A stretch of 64,000 nucleotides of DNA from Cyclina sinensis (GCA_012932295.1 JAAONU010000009.1:9899535-9963534), one strand, 5' to 3'; shown: positions 1-11,539, numbered from the stretch's first letter. Made by a program: numbers and translations. The notes: generated from the letters alone by a model not told the origin.

Positions 1-167
1 GAGCTTGTCTAATCTTAAGTATGGGATTGCCTCTGCATCAATCTCTATTCAAGTTAACGCTCATGAGCTTGTCTGATCTTAAGTATGGGATTGCCTCTGC
101 ATCAATCTCTATTCAAGTTAACGCTCATGAGCTTGTCTGATCTTAAGTATGGGATTGCCTCTGCATA
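1..167. repeat. 64-bp tandem repeat, 2.6 copies
   Basis: The motif gagcttgtct starts at 1, 65 and 129, an exact 64-bp period. The copies differ by about one base (aatctt/gatctt). The array is cut by the window edge on the left and stops at about 167, just before the inverted repeat of the next element. Confidence 0.9.
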
Positions 168-177
168 ACTGCTTAAC

Positions 178-596
178 GCGACTCACTCACAGAATTTACC
201 TCAAAAACGTTTTTCTTTAAAATTAAAAAAAAAGCTAGTATATTACGAAAAAAAAAACCCACAAAATTTTATGCTTCTAATTACTACGAAAACTGAAGAA
301 AATATTTTCATTCAAAGAGGATTCGAACAGATGTCCTTCCGGTCAGTAAAACTGAGTGGCGATAAAATCCACTGAGCCTCAGCGACTTTTAATAAAAGCG
401 TGTTAGAATTTACAATATGAACGAAGTAACTACCCCGTGACTAACGGGCGATCAGTGTGTAAAACTTTATATTATGTGTTTCTGCAACAAAAACTGAGAC
501 ATTAGCTTAAGTTTAGATATGTTCTTCACAATTACAACTAGAATTTCCATTTACCTTTTCATGCATTGCCGACTCATCTGTGAGTCAGTCGCTTTT
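178..596 (-). mobile_element. Non-autonomous TIR element with tRNA-like core (copy 1)
   Basis: The left end gcgactcactcacaga (178-193) is the reverse complement of the right end tctgtgagtcagtcgc (to about 596) with one mismatch, giving 16-bp terminal inverted repeats. No ORF lies between them. A tRNA-like segment sits inside at about 309-386 on the minus strand. A second copy at 38682-39118 shares both ends and the tRNA-like core. The small size and TIRs fit a MITE mobilised by a Tc1/mariner-type transposase; that class assignment is inference. Confidence 0.7.
309..386 (-). ncRNA. tRNA-like (SINE-type) core inside TIR element
   Basis: Read on the minus strand, an A-box-like segment (gaggctcagtgg) is followed about 45 nt later by a B-box-like gttcgaatcct. 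The acceptor stem pairs poorly, so this is a tRNA-derived relic or RNA polymerase III promoter rather than a functional tRNA. Confidence 0.45.
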
Positions 597-1290
597 ATAT
601 TCCTCACATTCTTAAGTTCAATTCTTAGCCATATCCTTTTTGGCCTAACCGCCATTCTTTCAATACCCCGCCCCCCCCCCACCCCCCGGCCCTTTTAACT
701 TTGAGCCCAGTTTTTACAGAAACATATGCAGACAGGCGTTCTGTTAAAATGTACGCCTGTCATTACTTCATTTGATATCAAGAGCCTAGAGGTACTTGAA
801 TGACAGAATATGCAGCATTGACAGCTAGCTTATCTTGAGCCTTTGTCCAACAATATTCGATCTAATTAATCTAACTAAACAGTTCAAAACTGACATTTTA
901 ACCTATATTACACTGCAGTATTAGCTCAGGTTTATCCTTGATCAAACATTGAGTCGCCTCAGTAAGGAGCACGAGACTGTCTCTGCTCAAGCTTAGATGT
1001 AGCTCTGCTCAGATTGTCTATTATAACGCCACTGAACATAGAACTTAAACGAAGAGAACTAATCTTGTCGACTCATGAGGCAGTAACGTACTTGTGTTAA
1101 AAATGGTAAGATATTTGTGAAGGACTATTTTCATTTCTATGACAGGTTAGCTGAAAAATCTCATCTCATCTGAATGTTAAAGCACGCCACGTACTTCATC
1201 TCAATGACTTTATTATCACTAACATACTCTATAAACTGGACTAAGTTAACTTATCACAGAAATTTACTCTAAAAACCAAACATCCGTTAC
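597..1290. other. Gene-free stretch
   Basis: AT-rich DNA with a C-rich run at about 667-691. I see no ORF with coding character, no tandem repeat and no RNA gene here. Confidence 0.5.
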
Positions 1291-1550
1291 CTAAAAGCTA
1301 CTTTGTTACTGGCTAGAAACTTTAAAGTGTCTTATTACTGGCTAGAAACTTGAAAATGTCTTATAGCTGGCTAGAAACCTTTAAGTGTCTTATTACTGGC
1401 TAAAAACCTTTGTCTTATTACTGGCTAGAAATTTTACAGTGTCTTATTACTGGCTAGAAACGTTGAGGTGTCTTATTACTGGCTAGAAAATATAAACTGC
1501 CTTATTTTTGGCTAGAAACGTTAAAGTGTCTTTTTAATGGCTAGAATATA
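1291..1550. repeat. 29-bp minisatellite, left block
   Basis: About nine degenerate units of the type ttactggctagaaactttaa followed by agtgtctta, spaced about 29 bp (ggctagaaa at 1311, 1340, 1369 and onward). The same unit resumes at 4985-5655, so a once-continuous array has been split by inserted DNA. Confidence 0.85.
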
Positions 1551-1564
1551 CTAGAGCTATCACT

Positions 1565-2140
1565 GAATGTGATTAATACCCCCGCAAGACTGCTTCGGAA
1601 CTGAGGCAATTATTAGCAACAGAATACTTTGTAAAAGAATTGAAACAGAGTGTGGGCAATGAAAGATAGTTGTTGTTCTTGTTCATTGCATTTCCTTTCA
1701 CTGTGGTTGACCATTGTATGAAGTTGCATTGAATTCCAACCATTAGTTTCCAAGTTATGCTCCGGACAAGGGAACCCAACAAAGGGCAATAACTCTGAAG
1801 ATGGAGTTATAGCTCTTGTACACTGCATTTCTGTCATTGTGCTTGATCATTGTATGAAGTTGCATTGAATTCAAACGATTAGTTTTCAAGTTATGCTCCG
1901 GACAAGGAAAACCAAGTGCAATAACTGTGCAAATAGTGAAGATGGAGTTATGATTCTTGAACACTGCACTTCTTCTCATTGTGCTCGACCATTGTATGAA
2001 GTTGCATTGAATTCAAACCATTAGCATTCAAGTTATACTTCGGACAAGGAAATTGCAACAGACCGCCTGAACGACCTCCCGACCAACCACCGGGTGACTC
2101 CTATATACCACCCCCAAACTTCGTTTAGGGGGTATAATAA
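1565..2140 (+). mobile_element. Hairpin-ended dispersed repeat with internal tandem units
   Basis: Three internal units of about 137-141 bp are recognisable by the phrase tatgaagttgcattgaattc followed by agttatgctccggacaagg. The right end is a strong hairpin at about 2106-2137 (ccaccccc / ggggg flanking aaacttcgttt). The design matches other hairpin-ended elements in this window. It lies between the left minisatellite block and the LINE. Confidence 0.65.
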
Positions 2141-4986
2141 ACTGCCTTCTTATTCTTGTGTCTGATACAGATAAAATTACTCAGTCTGGTGTTATACATA
2201 CAAGTTTTAGTGACCATTTCATGACATTTTGTACAAGAAAAATAACTAAACAAGTCATTGGTGTTCATAATACTGTAAAAATTCGTTCTTTGAAGAACTA
2301 TAACAAAGATGATTTTCAACATACTCTTTTGAATGTAGACTGGAGTATAGTGATGCTCTCTGATAATGTTATTGAAGCCTGGAACTCTTTTAAATCTCTA
2401 TTTTTGAAAACTATTGATAGTGTTGCTCCAGTGAAAGAAGTTAGAATCAAGCAAAGAACAGAACCCTGGATGTCATCAGAAATCCTTCAGTTTATTAATG
2501 AACGTGATAGATCTTTTTATGAATATAAGAATGATAAATGTGAAGAAAAACTTTTGAAATTTAGGCAGCTTAGAAATAAAACCCAGTTTATGATACATAA
2601 TGCCAAACATACTTATTTTAAAGAACAAGTTGATGAAAACAAGGGTAATTCTAAGTCACTCTGGACTGCTCTAAAAAGGCTAGGGCTACCATCAAAAAAG
2701 TGTTCATCTTCACATTCTACCTCTATTGGTTTAAAGATGGATGATTGCAATGAGGTCTGTTTTGAAAAGGAAACTGTTTCAGAAAAGTTTAATACCTTTT
2801 ATACAACCGTTGCATCAAAACTTGTTGAACACCTGCCTCAATGTTTGAATAATTTTGGTAGGAAATTTGTTTTTGATTTTTATTCTAGAAAAGGTGTATT
2901 TTTAAATAATTATTCTTTTTCAATTGTTTCTGAAAATAAAGTTTTTAAGTATTTAAGTAAGCTGGGCATAAAGAAAGCAACTGGATTGGATGGTATTCCT
3001 TCCAGATTTGTTAGGGATGGTGCTTCCATTATTGCCTGTCCTCTTGCTCATGTAATCAATTTGTCCCTGATACAGGGAGTTGTCCCTGATGATCTAAAAG
3101 CAGCCAGGGTTATTCCTCTTTATAAAAAAGGTCATAAAACTGAGGTTGGTAACTATCGTCCTGTTTCAATCCTTTGTATTATTTCCAAGGTCTTTGAGCG
3201 TGTGGTGTATGATCAGGTAGAGTCATATTTATCTGATAATAAGTTACTCTATATGTTTCAGTCTGGGTTCAGGAGAAAGTTTTCTACTGAGACATGTCTT
3301 GTTCATTTGTCTGACTATATCAGGTTTGAAATGGATAAAGGTCACCTTGTAGGTATGGTGCTTCTTGATCTTCAAAAGGCCTTTGATACTGTTGACCACT
3401 CTATCCTTTTGATGAAACTTGAAGCGATTGGACTTGGTGACGACATTTTGCGCTGGTTCAGGTCATACTTATCTGATAGACAACAACTTGTTGATCTCTC
3501 TGGTACTTTTTCCAAACCCTGTAGTGTTACCTGTGGTGTTCCCCAAGGGTCAATTTTAGGGCCGCTTCTCTTCCTTATCTATGTTAATGATATGTCTGGT
3601 GCTATAAATAGTAAACTACTACTTTATGCAGATGATTCAGGAATCTTGGTTGCAGGTAAGAACAGGTCATTCATAGAAAAACAGTTATCTGAGGATCTGG
3701 AATTAGTACACCAGTGGCTGGTTGATAATAGGTTATCTCTACATTTGGGTAAAACTGAGTCGATTTTGTTTGGGTCTAAAGTAAAGGTCAACAATTATGG
3801 TGATTTATGCATTTCTTGTAGTGACAAGGCTATTCAGTCCACTTCTTCAGTTAAATATCTTGGGGCAATACTGGATCAGAATTTATCAGGTCAATCTATG
3901 GTTAGTTCTATCATTAAGAAGGCCAATGCCAGGTTAAAGCTCTTATACAGGAAGCAGAAATATTTAACAGTCCACACTAAAAAGCTCTTGGTTCAGTCTC
4001 TTATCCAATGTCATTTTGATTATGCTTGTTGTGCTTGGTATTCTGGACTGACCAAGTTATGGAAAAACAAGCTGCAGGTCACCCAAAATAAATTGATCAG
4101 GTTTGTTCTTAATATGGAAAAAAGGTCACACATTGATCAAGGTCACTTCAGGTCTATAGGTTGGTTACCAGTTGATAAAAGAGTGGATCAAATTATTCTA
4201 GGTCATGTTTTTAAGATTAGAAATGGTCTTTCACCAGAATATATGAATCAAAACTTTGTATCCCAAGTCTCCATTCATACTTATAGTACAAGGTCAAGTG
4301 ATAATGGTTCTTATATTCTCCCAAAGGTCAAAGGTTTTGGTATAAAGTCTTTTTCATTTTTGGGATGCAAGCTATGGAATTCACTGCCTTTAAAAATCAG
4401 GAATCTGTCCAGCCTTGCTTCTTTTAAAAAAACTGTAAAGTGTCATTTTTTAACAAATTTAGATTAAATTTTAATACATGTATATCATTTTATCAGTAAT
4501 GTTGTACATGGCTGATCCTTTCAAAGACATATTTGTTCAAAATGTATTCTTTTCCCGAGATATTTATTTTTAAGACTGTGATTTATAATATCTAAATGAT
4601 CTATGATCTTAACTTTCTACAAGCTTAAAGTGATGTCAATTTTCTGTGATGATATTTTAATTATTTACTTACTCAGGATTATTGTTTTATGTTTTTTGTT
4701 CAATGGATGTGCTAAGCAATTTTTTTTTTTTTTTAAATTCTCTAATTTTTCTTTAAGGTCTCATGCCTCTCTATGTCAGGCCATTACTATCAAGGACCAC
4801 AATGGAAATAAGGGATTCTCTTCTCTTTTTTGTGTTATCCTTGATATTGATGTGACTGACATGGTTCATTTTCATTAATATATCATTTCATTCTTATATT
4901 TGTTTTATATACTTTTATGTCTATTTTAAATGTTTTGTATCCATGTTGCTTACACAATATTGAAATAAATCTATCTATCTATCTTA
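2141..4986 (+). mobile_element. 5'-truncated non-LTR retrotransposon (CR1/Jockey group)
   Basis: The element contains one open reverse transcriptase ORF, a roughly 500-bp 3' UTR and a tail of gaaataaatctatctatctatc at 4961-4983. Minisatellite flanks the tail immediately on the right. The 5' end is truncated inside the endonuclease domain. The heptamer tcttatt occurs at both junctions (2148-2154 and 4982-4988) and could be a target-site duplication, but the surrounding minisatellite also contains it. Confidence 0.85.
2158..4467 (+). CDS. LINE endonuclease remnant plus reverse transcriptase (ORF2-like)
   Basis: An uninterrupted 769-residue frame encodes the replicase of a non-LTR retrotransposon, which nicks DNA and copies its own RNA at the target. 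Residues 18-20 (SDH) match the last conserved motif of the APE-type endonuclease, so most of that domain is missing. Reverse transcriptase motifs follow in order: an NYRPVS block, LDLQKAFD at 403-410 (Asp404), GVPQGSILGP from 460, and YADD at 490-493 with the two catalytic Asp residues. The C-terminal region (YACCAWYSG, then SIGWLPV) is typical of the CR1/Jockey group; the exact clade is not resolved. The frame opens with GTG and has no credible start, consistent with 5' truncation. The absence of stop codons suggests a fairly recent insertion. Confidence 0.9.
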   Translation: MSDTDKITQSGVIHTSFSDHFMTFCTRKITKQVIGVHNTVKIRSLKNYNKDDFQHTLLNVDWSIVMLSDNVIEAWNSFKSLFLKTIDSVAPVKEVRIKQRTEPWMSSEILQFINERDRSFYEYKNDKCEEKLLKFRQLRNKTQFMIHNAKHTYFKEQVDENKGNSKSLWTALKRLGLPSKKCSSSHSTSIGLKMDDCNEVCFEKETVSEKFNTFYTTVASKLVEHLPQCLNNFGRKFVFDFYSRKGVFLNNYSFSIVSENKVFKYLSKLGIKKATGLDGIPSRFVRDGASIIACPLAHVINLSLIQGVVPDDLKAARVIPLYKKGHKTEVGNYRPVSILCIISKVFERVVYDQVESYLSDNKLLYMFQSGFRRKFSTETCLVHLSDYIRFEMDKGHLVGMVLLDLQKAFDTVDHSILLMKLEAIGLGDDILRWFRSYLSDRQQLVDLSGTFSKPCSVTCGVPQGSILGPLLFLIYVNDMSGAINSKLLLYADDSGILVAGKNRSFIEKQLSEDLELVHQWLVDNRLSLHLGKTESILFGSKVKVNNYGDLCISCSDKAIQSTSSVKYLGAILDQNLSGQSMVSSIIKKANARLKLLYRKQKYLTVHTKKLLVQSLIQCHFDYACCAWYSGLTKLWKNKLQVTQNKLIRFVLNMEKRSHIDQGHFRSIGWLPVDKRVDQIILGHVFKIRNGLSPEYMNQNFVSQVSIHTYSTRSSDNGSYILPKVKGFGIKSFSFLGCKLWNSLPLKIRNLSSLASFKKTVKCHFLTNLD

Positions 4987-5655
4987 TTTCTAGCTAGCAA
5001 CATTAAAGTGTCTTATTATTGGCTGAAAAACATAAACTGCCTTATTTCTGGCAAGAAACGTTAAAGAGTCTTTTTACTGGCTAGAAACTTTTAAGTGTTT
5101 TATTATTGGCTAGAAACGTTAAAGTGTCTTATTACTGGCTAGGAAATATAGAATGCCTTTAGTTCTAGCTAGAAACGTTAAAGTGTCGTATTACTGGCTA
5201 GAAACGTAAAAGTGTCTTATTACTGGCTAGAAAATATAAACTGCCTTATTTCTAGCAGAAACGTTAAAGTGTCTTAATACTAGCTAGACACTTTAAAGTA
5301 TCCTGGCTAGAAACATCATGGTGTCTTATTATTGGCCAGAAACTCTAAGGTGTCTTAATACTAGCTAGACACTTTAAAGTGTCTTAGGTAGAAACATCAA
5401 ATTGTCTTATTACTGGCTAGAAACTTTAAATTTTCTTATTACTGGCTAGAAACTTTAAAGTGTCTTGGCTAGAAACTTCTAAGTGTCTTATTACTGGCTA
5501 GAAACTTTAAAGTACCTTATTACTGGCTAGGAAGTTTAAATTGTCTTAATACTAGCTAGACAATTTCAAGTGACTTATTTCTGGAGAGAAAATTGAAATA
5601 GTCTTATTGCTGGCTAGAAAATTTAAATTGCCTTATAACTGGCTAGAAAATTTCT
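4985..5655. repeat. 29-bp minisatellite, right block
   Basis: About 23 degenerate units of the same ttactggctagaaa type as 1291-1550, with a sub-variant (aaatataaactgccttattt) present in both blocks. This shows the two blocks were one array. Confidence 0.85.
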
Positions 5656-6084
5656 TTTCTTTCACCCTCTTGCCGACAACAGGAACAAGTGGAATTTAAA
5701 ACACATTTTTATTCGCTGCTCACTGGCTTGGACTATTTTTTTTCTATCATATATTTCTGTCTATTACATCCAAATCATTACATAAAGGCAACTCAATAAT
5801 TTCAAAGAAATAATCATTAAGATTTCACGTTTCTTTGGAAAAGGTTATACTGTAATTAAGCTACGCTTGAATTTATAAAAAAAAATATTTTCTTGCGATA
5901 TTTCTATTTGCATTCACAAAAACTATATGAACAAGGGCCATTCCCCGCCGAATGTGTTTGCTTGTTGAAAAAAGTATGTGTTGGAGAGGAGAATAATTCA
6001 TTTTAAAAAAGTTTAAGACTGGTAATGAAGACTGATGGTTGACGTGATTATAGATGTCAAACCCATGTGAAGACATACTTTTAT
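5656..6084. other. Gene-free stretch
   Basis: Unique-looking AT-rich DNA. I see no supported feature. Confidence 0.4.
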
Positions 6085-6428
6085 AATTCAAAGACTATGA
6101 AAGATAGAGTTATCACTCTTCCGCTCTGCACTTAATGCTATCTATCCACCTATTAAGTTTCAAGTCGATATCTCAAACACTTTTCGAGTTATGCTCAGGA
6201 CAAAAATTATGCATGAACAATAACAGAAGGCAATAACTAAAAATTATGAAGGGTAGAGTTATCATTATTGTGCAATGCATTCCTCCTCAATGAGATCTAT
6301 CCACCTTTGAAGTTTCAAGTTTATATCTCAAGTATTTTTCGAGTTATACTCCGTACAAAAATGTACGACGGAAGGACGGACGGACGGAGACTACCATATC
6401 CCAACCTATTTGGCGGGGGATGATAAAA
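6085..6428 (+). mobile_element. Hairpin-ended ACGG-type dispersed repeat
   Basis: Two internal units about 147 bp apart (gttatcactcttccgc at 6109, gttatcattattgtgc at 6256) are followed by an ACGG microsatellite (ggaaggacggacggacgg) at 6370-6388. The end is a hairpin, atccc...gggggat, at 6398-6422. This is the same architecture as the pearl/CvA-like repeats elsewhere in the window. Confidence 0.65.
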
Positions 6429-7675
6429 GAATGAAAGAAAAACACGTATTTACCTATACATATTAATTTACGTAAAACTGCTAATGAGAGAATAAATAGT
6501 ATAGTCAGTATTGATTTTTAGCAGTAATAGGTAAATAAACATTTACAACTCGGGGAAAATTCGAGAAACTTGGACTTTATCATAACTACACAAGATGTGT
6601 ATCATTTTTTTAATAAATGATCAGAAGTTTTTGTTGTTGTTTTTCTTCATTTTTTAAAGTACAATAAAACTTTTGGCATGATAGAGAGTGTCACTGGTCA
6701 AGCTTTAATAAACAGAATACGGAGCATAGGACATGAGTGTCAAACCTCTTAATCGGCAACTGTTTTGCCTTCATATATACACTGCATGACCAGAATGTAC
6801 ACATGTCGCTTTAATAATTACAGTCCGATCAAGATTTTCGCTGTTCCATACCAGTAACTTCTAGTGAATTCTCATATAAACGATAACTGATACAGTCCAA
6901 ATCGAATTATGGACAACTCTATCTAAAGGCAATTAAAAAATGGAATAAAATGCTGCACCAAAATGGCATTTACTTCAAATGACAGTGATATATAAACATT
7001 AACATCATAATTGTTTTTATTACTATTATTATTATAAGTAGTTGTAGTATCATAATTCATTATTATCACAACTATTATTGCATAAAACCCTGTCAGAAAT
7101 GGGGAAAAATCCAGGAATGTTGATCTAAAATTAACAACACCTACATTACTTGCTGCGTGCCATTCTTTGATATATACAGTAAAAAAGATGTCTGCATATT
7201 CATTTCAAATGATATGCATTGTACGTTAACATTATAAGAGGTATTTGATTTTGCCGTGTTTGATTTTATTAAAGTTCTACATTCTTTCGTATTTTAATGA
7301 ACGTTGTCAAAATTAAATGATGAAATGTAATTAATCCTACAAAAGATTAGGTTGGTCAAAACTACCATCTTATAATCAAAATAATTTGTACTGTTTATCA
7401 TTATTATTTCTTGTATAAATCTTGTAAGAAAAGATATAATTTTCTGCAATGAGCTATACAAATATCTTACCTCACATATTTGCCACTTTTAAATGTCCAT
7501 ACCTCACAAATATCTATTTCTGGAATGCACTTGATATCCGTAAAAGACACAAGACTCTACAATGATCAAATAAATAAATAAACTAAGTACGATTATCACG
7601 TCTCGGTTGGTTCCCTGTCATGTTTACATACTCCTTTATCCAGCGCTGAGAATAGTATATATTGAAAGTCAGGTC
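6429..7675. other. Gene-free AT-rich stretch
   Basis: No coding-quality ORF, tandem array or RNA gene is apparent. It contains short ATT-rich simple sequence near 7010-7080. Confidence 0.4.
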
Positions 7676-7679
7676 GATA

Positions 7680-7923
7680 TGAACTAGGTTGCCTGTGTCA
7701 AAACGACCTTAAACGCGGTCGTTGACCGCCTTTTCGTGGTGAGGCAAACGCGCATGCGTACTGAGAGTATCGGATACAAACTTCGTCTGCTGAAAGTACG
7801 TTTACGAGACAAGGCCGACTTACTGGTTCGACAAGTGAAAGGTTATTGACTTGCAGGCTAACGTCTTATATCATAGCTAGTGTTTCAGAATGAATTCCTT
7901 TCTCAATGACCTCTAGACGTAAG
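7680..7923 (+). promoter_or_regulatory. CpG-rich promoter-like patch with candidate noncoding exon
   Basis: About 17 CpG dinucleotides lie between 7677 and 7840, in strong contrast to the AT-rich surroundings. It includes gcgcatgcgta at 7750-7760, close to the palindromic NRF1 consensus found at many animal promoters. A good 5' splice donor, aag|gtaaag, follows at 7923/7924. A 5' noncoding exon feeding the gene that starts at 11609 is one reading (possible acceptor at 11506-11507), but no joining evidence exists in sequence alone. Confidence 0.4.
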
Positions 7924-7929
7924 GTAAAG

Positions 7930-8659
7930 TCTATTGAAGGCCTGTATGTTGAAAATCTAAGGAAAATGAATAGACCTTCCTCAGATGTCGAGGAATGTTT
8001 CTTTATCATTTATTAGCTAGTAGGTTCAGGATGTAACATTATTTTACACTGACATTTAACTTTGGATTTGGATGTAGTTTATTTTCGATTCACAACCATA
8101 ATGATTTTAAAAAACAAATACACGTGGCCCACGGACGATTACACACGACGTATACACTGAACAGAAAAATGTGCTCTTTGATATACATATATGTATCTCA
8201 AAAACTGCAGTGTACAAGGCAAAAGTTGGGGTTTATTTAAATATACTTCATGAGTTTATTCTTCGCATTTAATAACTCTTAAAGAAAATATCATGGTAGG
8301 TGCAGTGTTTAGATTTCTCTCTTAAATTGGGCCATGTGTATTTTCAAAATTAAAGTAAAATGTCTATATCAAAAATTGGACAAAATGCATACAGCTTTGC
8401 AGGATTTAACAAGGAGGACATTTTTTGAGTGTATCACATCAATCAGTTTTATTTCTTGACTGACTTTAGTCTCTGCTTATGTTTCTGACAAGCGAAATGT
8501 AAATATGTTGTCTTGATTTTTGAAAAGCACCTTTACACCTATTAGATCTAATATCATAGTTAACATGTTACGTTTTAGTTCTGGGTCGGCCAGACGTTTC
8601 CCGGTACCAATTAAATATCGGACCGTTTACATGGTTTCGTAATAATAACAATTATAGTT
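7930..8659. other. Gene-free stretch
   Basis: AT-rich, with no supported feature. If the donor at 7924 is real, this is the start of an intron. Confidence 0.35.
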
Positions 8660-8780
8660 GACATAATATAACAAAGAATGCACATAATATAATAAAGACT
8701 GTACACAATACATTAGGGAATGGCCACCACATAATAAAGAGAGTAAATAATAAAATAAAAAGTGCACAGGATAATAATAA
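8660..8780. repeat. Degenerate AT-rich tandem motif
   Basis: The motif cacataatataataaaga recurs four to five times with drift (cataatataacaaag, cataatataataaag, cataataaagagag). Confidence 0.45.
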
Positions 8781-9153
8781 GTTATCTACAGACCCCAGAG
8801 CCATGACTTTAAAAAAACATGTTAAGAGGTCCATTAGACAATGCAACATGAACATTCTTGGTTGAAGACCTCTAGGTGAACCTGCCAAATATTTAAGCTC
8901 CAGGCCTTGTTCTTTCACACAAGAATGTTTTCAAAGTTTTTCCTTTCTGTTGCCTTTCTGTTGAACAACTTTGGTAGACTTTCATGCAAGGAACATCCTT
9001 GCCAAATTTTATCATTTTTAAACTATTAGTTTTAGAGGAGGTGTTGTTTAAAGTTTAAAATGGATGACACAGGATGTCTACCGCAAAACGCATGCCGGAC
9101 ACAGGGCGATCACAAAAGCCCACCTTAAACACATGCTCATGTGAGTTAATAAA
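8781..9153 (+). mobile_element. Hairpin-ended element, 3' part only
   Basis: It carries the phrases ggtccattagacaatgc and ttgaacaactttggtaga, then gatcacaaaagcccacc and a decayed palindrome ending gtgagttaa. These are the 3' hallmarks of the elements at 35823, 44229, 50444 and others. The gagggccatgatggccc 5' end is missing, so this copy is 5'-truncated. Confidence 0.6.
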
Positions 9154-9159
9154 TGTCGA

Positions 9160-10495
9160 GCTAAATGGTTGTGGTTTGTGATTAACATGTGCTCAGTACT
9201 TTCTCTAAAATTATTATCTGTTGAGGTGTTCACTTCTATGCACGAGGTTAAATGAAGATCGACTACTATATATTCAAAGAAAGATTCGACAACGTAAAAG
9301 ACAGATTTGCAAATAGTAAGGATTCAACCTTGGTGATCGCAAATATCCGCCATTTTAGTCCATCGAACGTTTTTGCCTTGGTTAAAATTTTATCGATCCA
9401 AATAACGTTCGACCCCCTGCTTTCAGTACAATAATTCTTTTCCGAAGTATATGAAGGGGAGATCACTGCGAGGAGATTAATTAAAAATTCGTCCGTCTCC
9501 TTTAAGAAGAATCTCCATGAGGGATCAGTAATTGATCAGTTATCGTTCTTCAATTACACGAAACTAAATGTGAAAACATGATAATTATTAAGTATATGAT
9601 TTGGCATAGAAATCAATGCAGAAATCGTTGTTATATCTTGACATAGCACAAATAACCACCATTTTTCAACGTATGCATGTCATAAAAGTACTAAAATAGT
9701 CGATTAACAATGAGAGAAAGCGTTAGGTATAATTTAAATGGACACTAGCAGTGGAATCAAGGTACATTGACTACTGCTATTTACGAAACAGAAAATCAGT
9801 TATCACTAAGCATTTGGAGTTCGAATAAATACTTTGAAAATTATCATGAAGATTAACATAAAACACTAAGAATTTGGCATTTACATGAATCATTGTTTTA
9901 CTTATATGCAACAATTTGTCACTAAGTCTGAAGCATTTGACCGAATGCAATAATACAAAACCTGCAACAATACATTTTTTTGCCTAAGTAATCTTCCATA
10001 GTTTGGCTACAGAAACGCGACTGTGTGCCTTTAAAACAATTTGCAATAAGGTTGAAATTGTGCAATATCCATTGTTTTTGTAAAATATATAAAGACCGTT
10101 ACAGCTTTAGGTAAACAAATACATAGTAAGTACATTGTAATTCTGTTCAAGATTAATCTATCTTGAAAACTTAAGGTTTATCGCAAGAAAACTGCAATTT
10201 GAACCTTTTAACTTGAACATTCGCTCTGAAAATATCCAGTATTTGCGCGCTGTGTTTGTAGAATCTAAAACCAACGCTACAGTGGGCTTCTCAACTGTGT
10301 GGATGTACAGAACTTGTGTAGAGGGAATATTACTTACTGCTGAAGAATGAAAGAACATACAAAGAAAAGCATTTCACACGTGCAGTCTTTCACACTTATA
10401 CTTTCATAACACCTTCAGCGAATTCATATTTCATGTCGGCTACGGCTAGCCATTTTACATGTACAAAATACAGAAACTTTCCTTTCAGTTGTGAT
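9160..10495. other. Gene-free stretch
   Basis: AT-rich DNA. Short ORFs at 9252-9434 and 10158-10358 have no recognisable motifs. I see nothing I can support. Confidence 0.35.
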
Positions 10496-10502
10496 TCCTT
10501 CC

Positions 10503-10590
10503 ATGGTCTAGTGATTAAGGTTGCTGACTTGTTAAACTCACTAAACCTTTCACTGATGGACTGCAATGGGTTTGAAGTGGGAATCCCATT
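10503..10590 (+). repeat. tRNA-like SINE relic
   Basis: ggtctagtgattaagg resembles a tRNA A box. About 55 nt downstream, gggtttgaag...gaatccc resembles a B box disrupted by an insertion. The match is weak and no cloverleaf forms. Confidence 0.3.
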
Positions 10591-10639
10591 ACCGATCATA
10601 ACTATTTATATATCTAAGAAAAGATAGCAATTTCTAAAG

Positions 10640-11100
10640 AGATTTTGGAGTATATTTCTGATCCTTCCCAACAACGATGGTAAGTAAGCTAAACCGCGTT
10701 TCTGCTATGATCATGTTATCATGTTAGGAGAGTGTTATACTCTACACAGTTAAACCTAACTCTTCAACTAAAGACATACTGTACCGTAAAAAAAGGGATC
10801 ATTCGACAGATCTGATACATTGGTTACTGTGGTATTAAAAAAGTTGCATACAAATCAAAATCAGTTACCGCCTGTACATAGTCCGTACATTTTGTACCGA
10901 TAAATAGAGAGAAACGGAATATGCGCGTGGGTTTCCGATGTTGAAATGTTATATAATAGTGGTAGGGCCTACAAAGAAATTTGCTCATCTACGTGCTGGT
11001 ATTTTGACAGTCGTTGTGAAGAACATGTCCGAACTAAGTTAATGTCTACTTTTTTGTAACAGAAACACATCCACAAACTTTTATCGGTAAATAATTTACC
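10640..11100. other. Gene-free stretch
   Basis: No coding or RNA feature seen. The segment at 11060-11100 resembles, in reverse, DNA next to the tRNA-like core of the TIR elements, so the relic at 11109 may be a longer element fragment. Confidence 0.35.
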
Positions 11101-11108
11101 CCGTTAGA

Positions 11109-11192
11109 CAATTTGTGGCTCTGTGGTTTAGCTCGCATTTCTAAAATTTTTTGACCAGAATGGGACGGGTTCGAATCCTGTCAAACATTTTG
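11109..11192 (+). ncRNA. tRNA-like core, third copy of the TIR-element type
   Basis: An A-box-like gtggctctgtggttt is followed by a perfect B box gggttcgaatcc. The T stem acggg/cctgt pairs over five bases. The order and flanks match the cores at 309-386 and 38807-38879, but the acceptor stem is poor and the TIRs are not seen. It is a tRNA-derived repeat rather than a working tRNA. Confidence 0.45.
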
Positions 11193-11272
11193 CTTTGCTT
11201 TTTATCATTCAACAGGTCTGCAATTCCCCGGAAAGAGGCAACTAGTAAATTTATATTCAGTAAGCGAGTGTT

Positions 11273-11320
11273 TCCTTTTTTCTTTCTGTCTTTCTTTCTG
11301 TCTTTCTTTCTTTCTTTGTT
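11273..11320. repeat. CTTT/CTGT microsatellite
   Basis: Tetranucleotide run of tttc/tgtc units. Confidence 0.8.
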
Positions 11321-11539
11321 TTGTGTGTGTGAAGTATTTCGTTGTTTTTTGTGTTGTTTTTATTCTTTTAGGCCTATATTTCTGTTAATTTAATTTAATT
11401 GTTGTTATTCTTCTTTTTGTTTGTGACTGCGTGCATGCGTGCATCTGAAGACCATCAATGCCTAGAAATAGATAATGGAACTATGTTGTTTTGTTTACAC
11501 GACATAGAACAATTACACGTCGGTTACACGTTCTGTCGT

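Noticed and set aside
4603..4878. 91-codon ORF after the LINE reverse transcriptase
   Set aside because: It lies in the 3' UTR of the retrotransposon and is low-complexity (poly-Phe from a T run).
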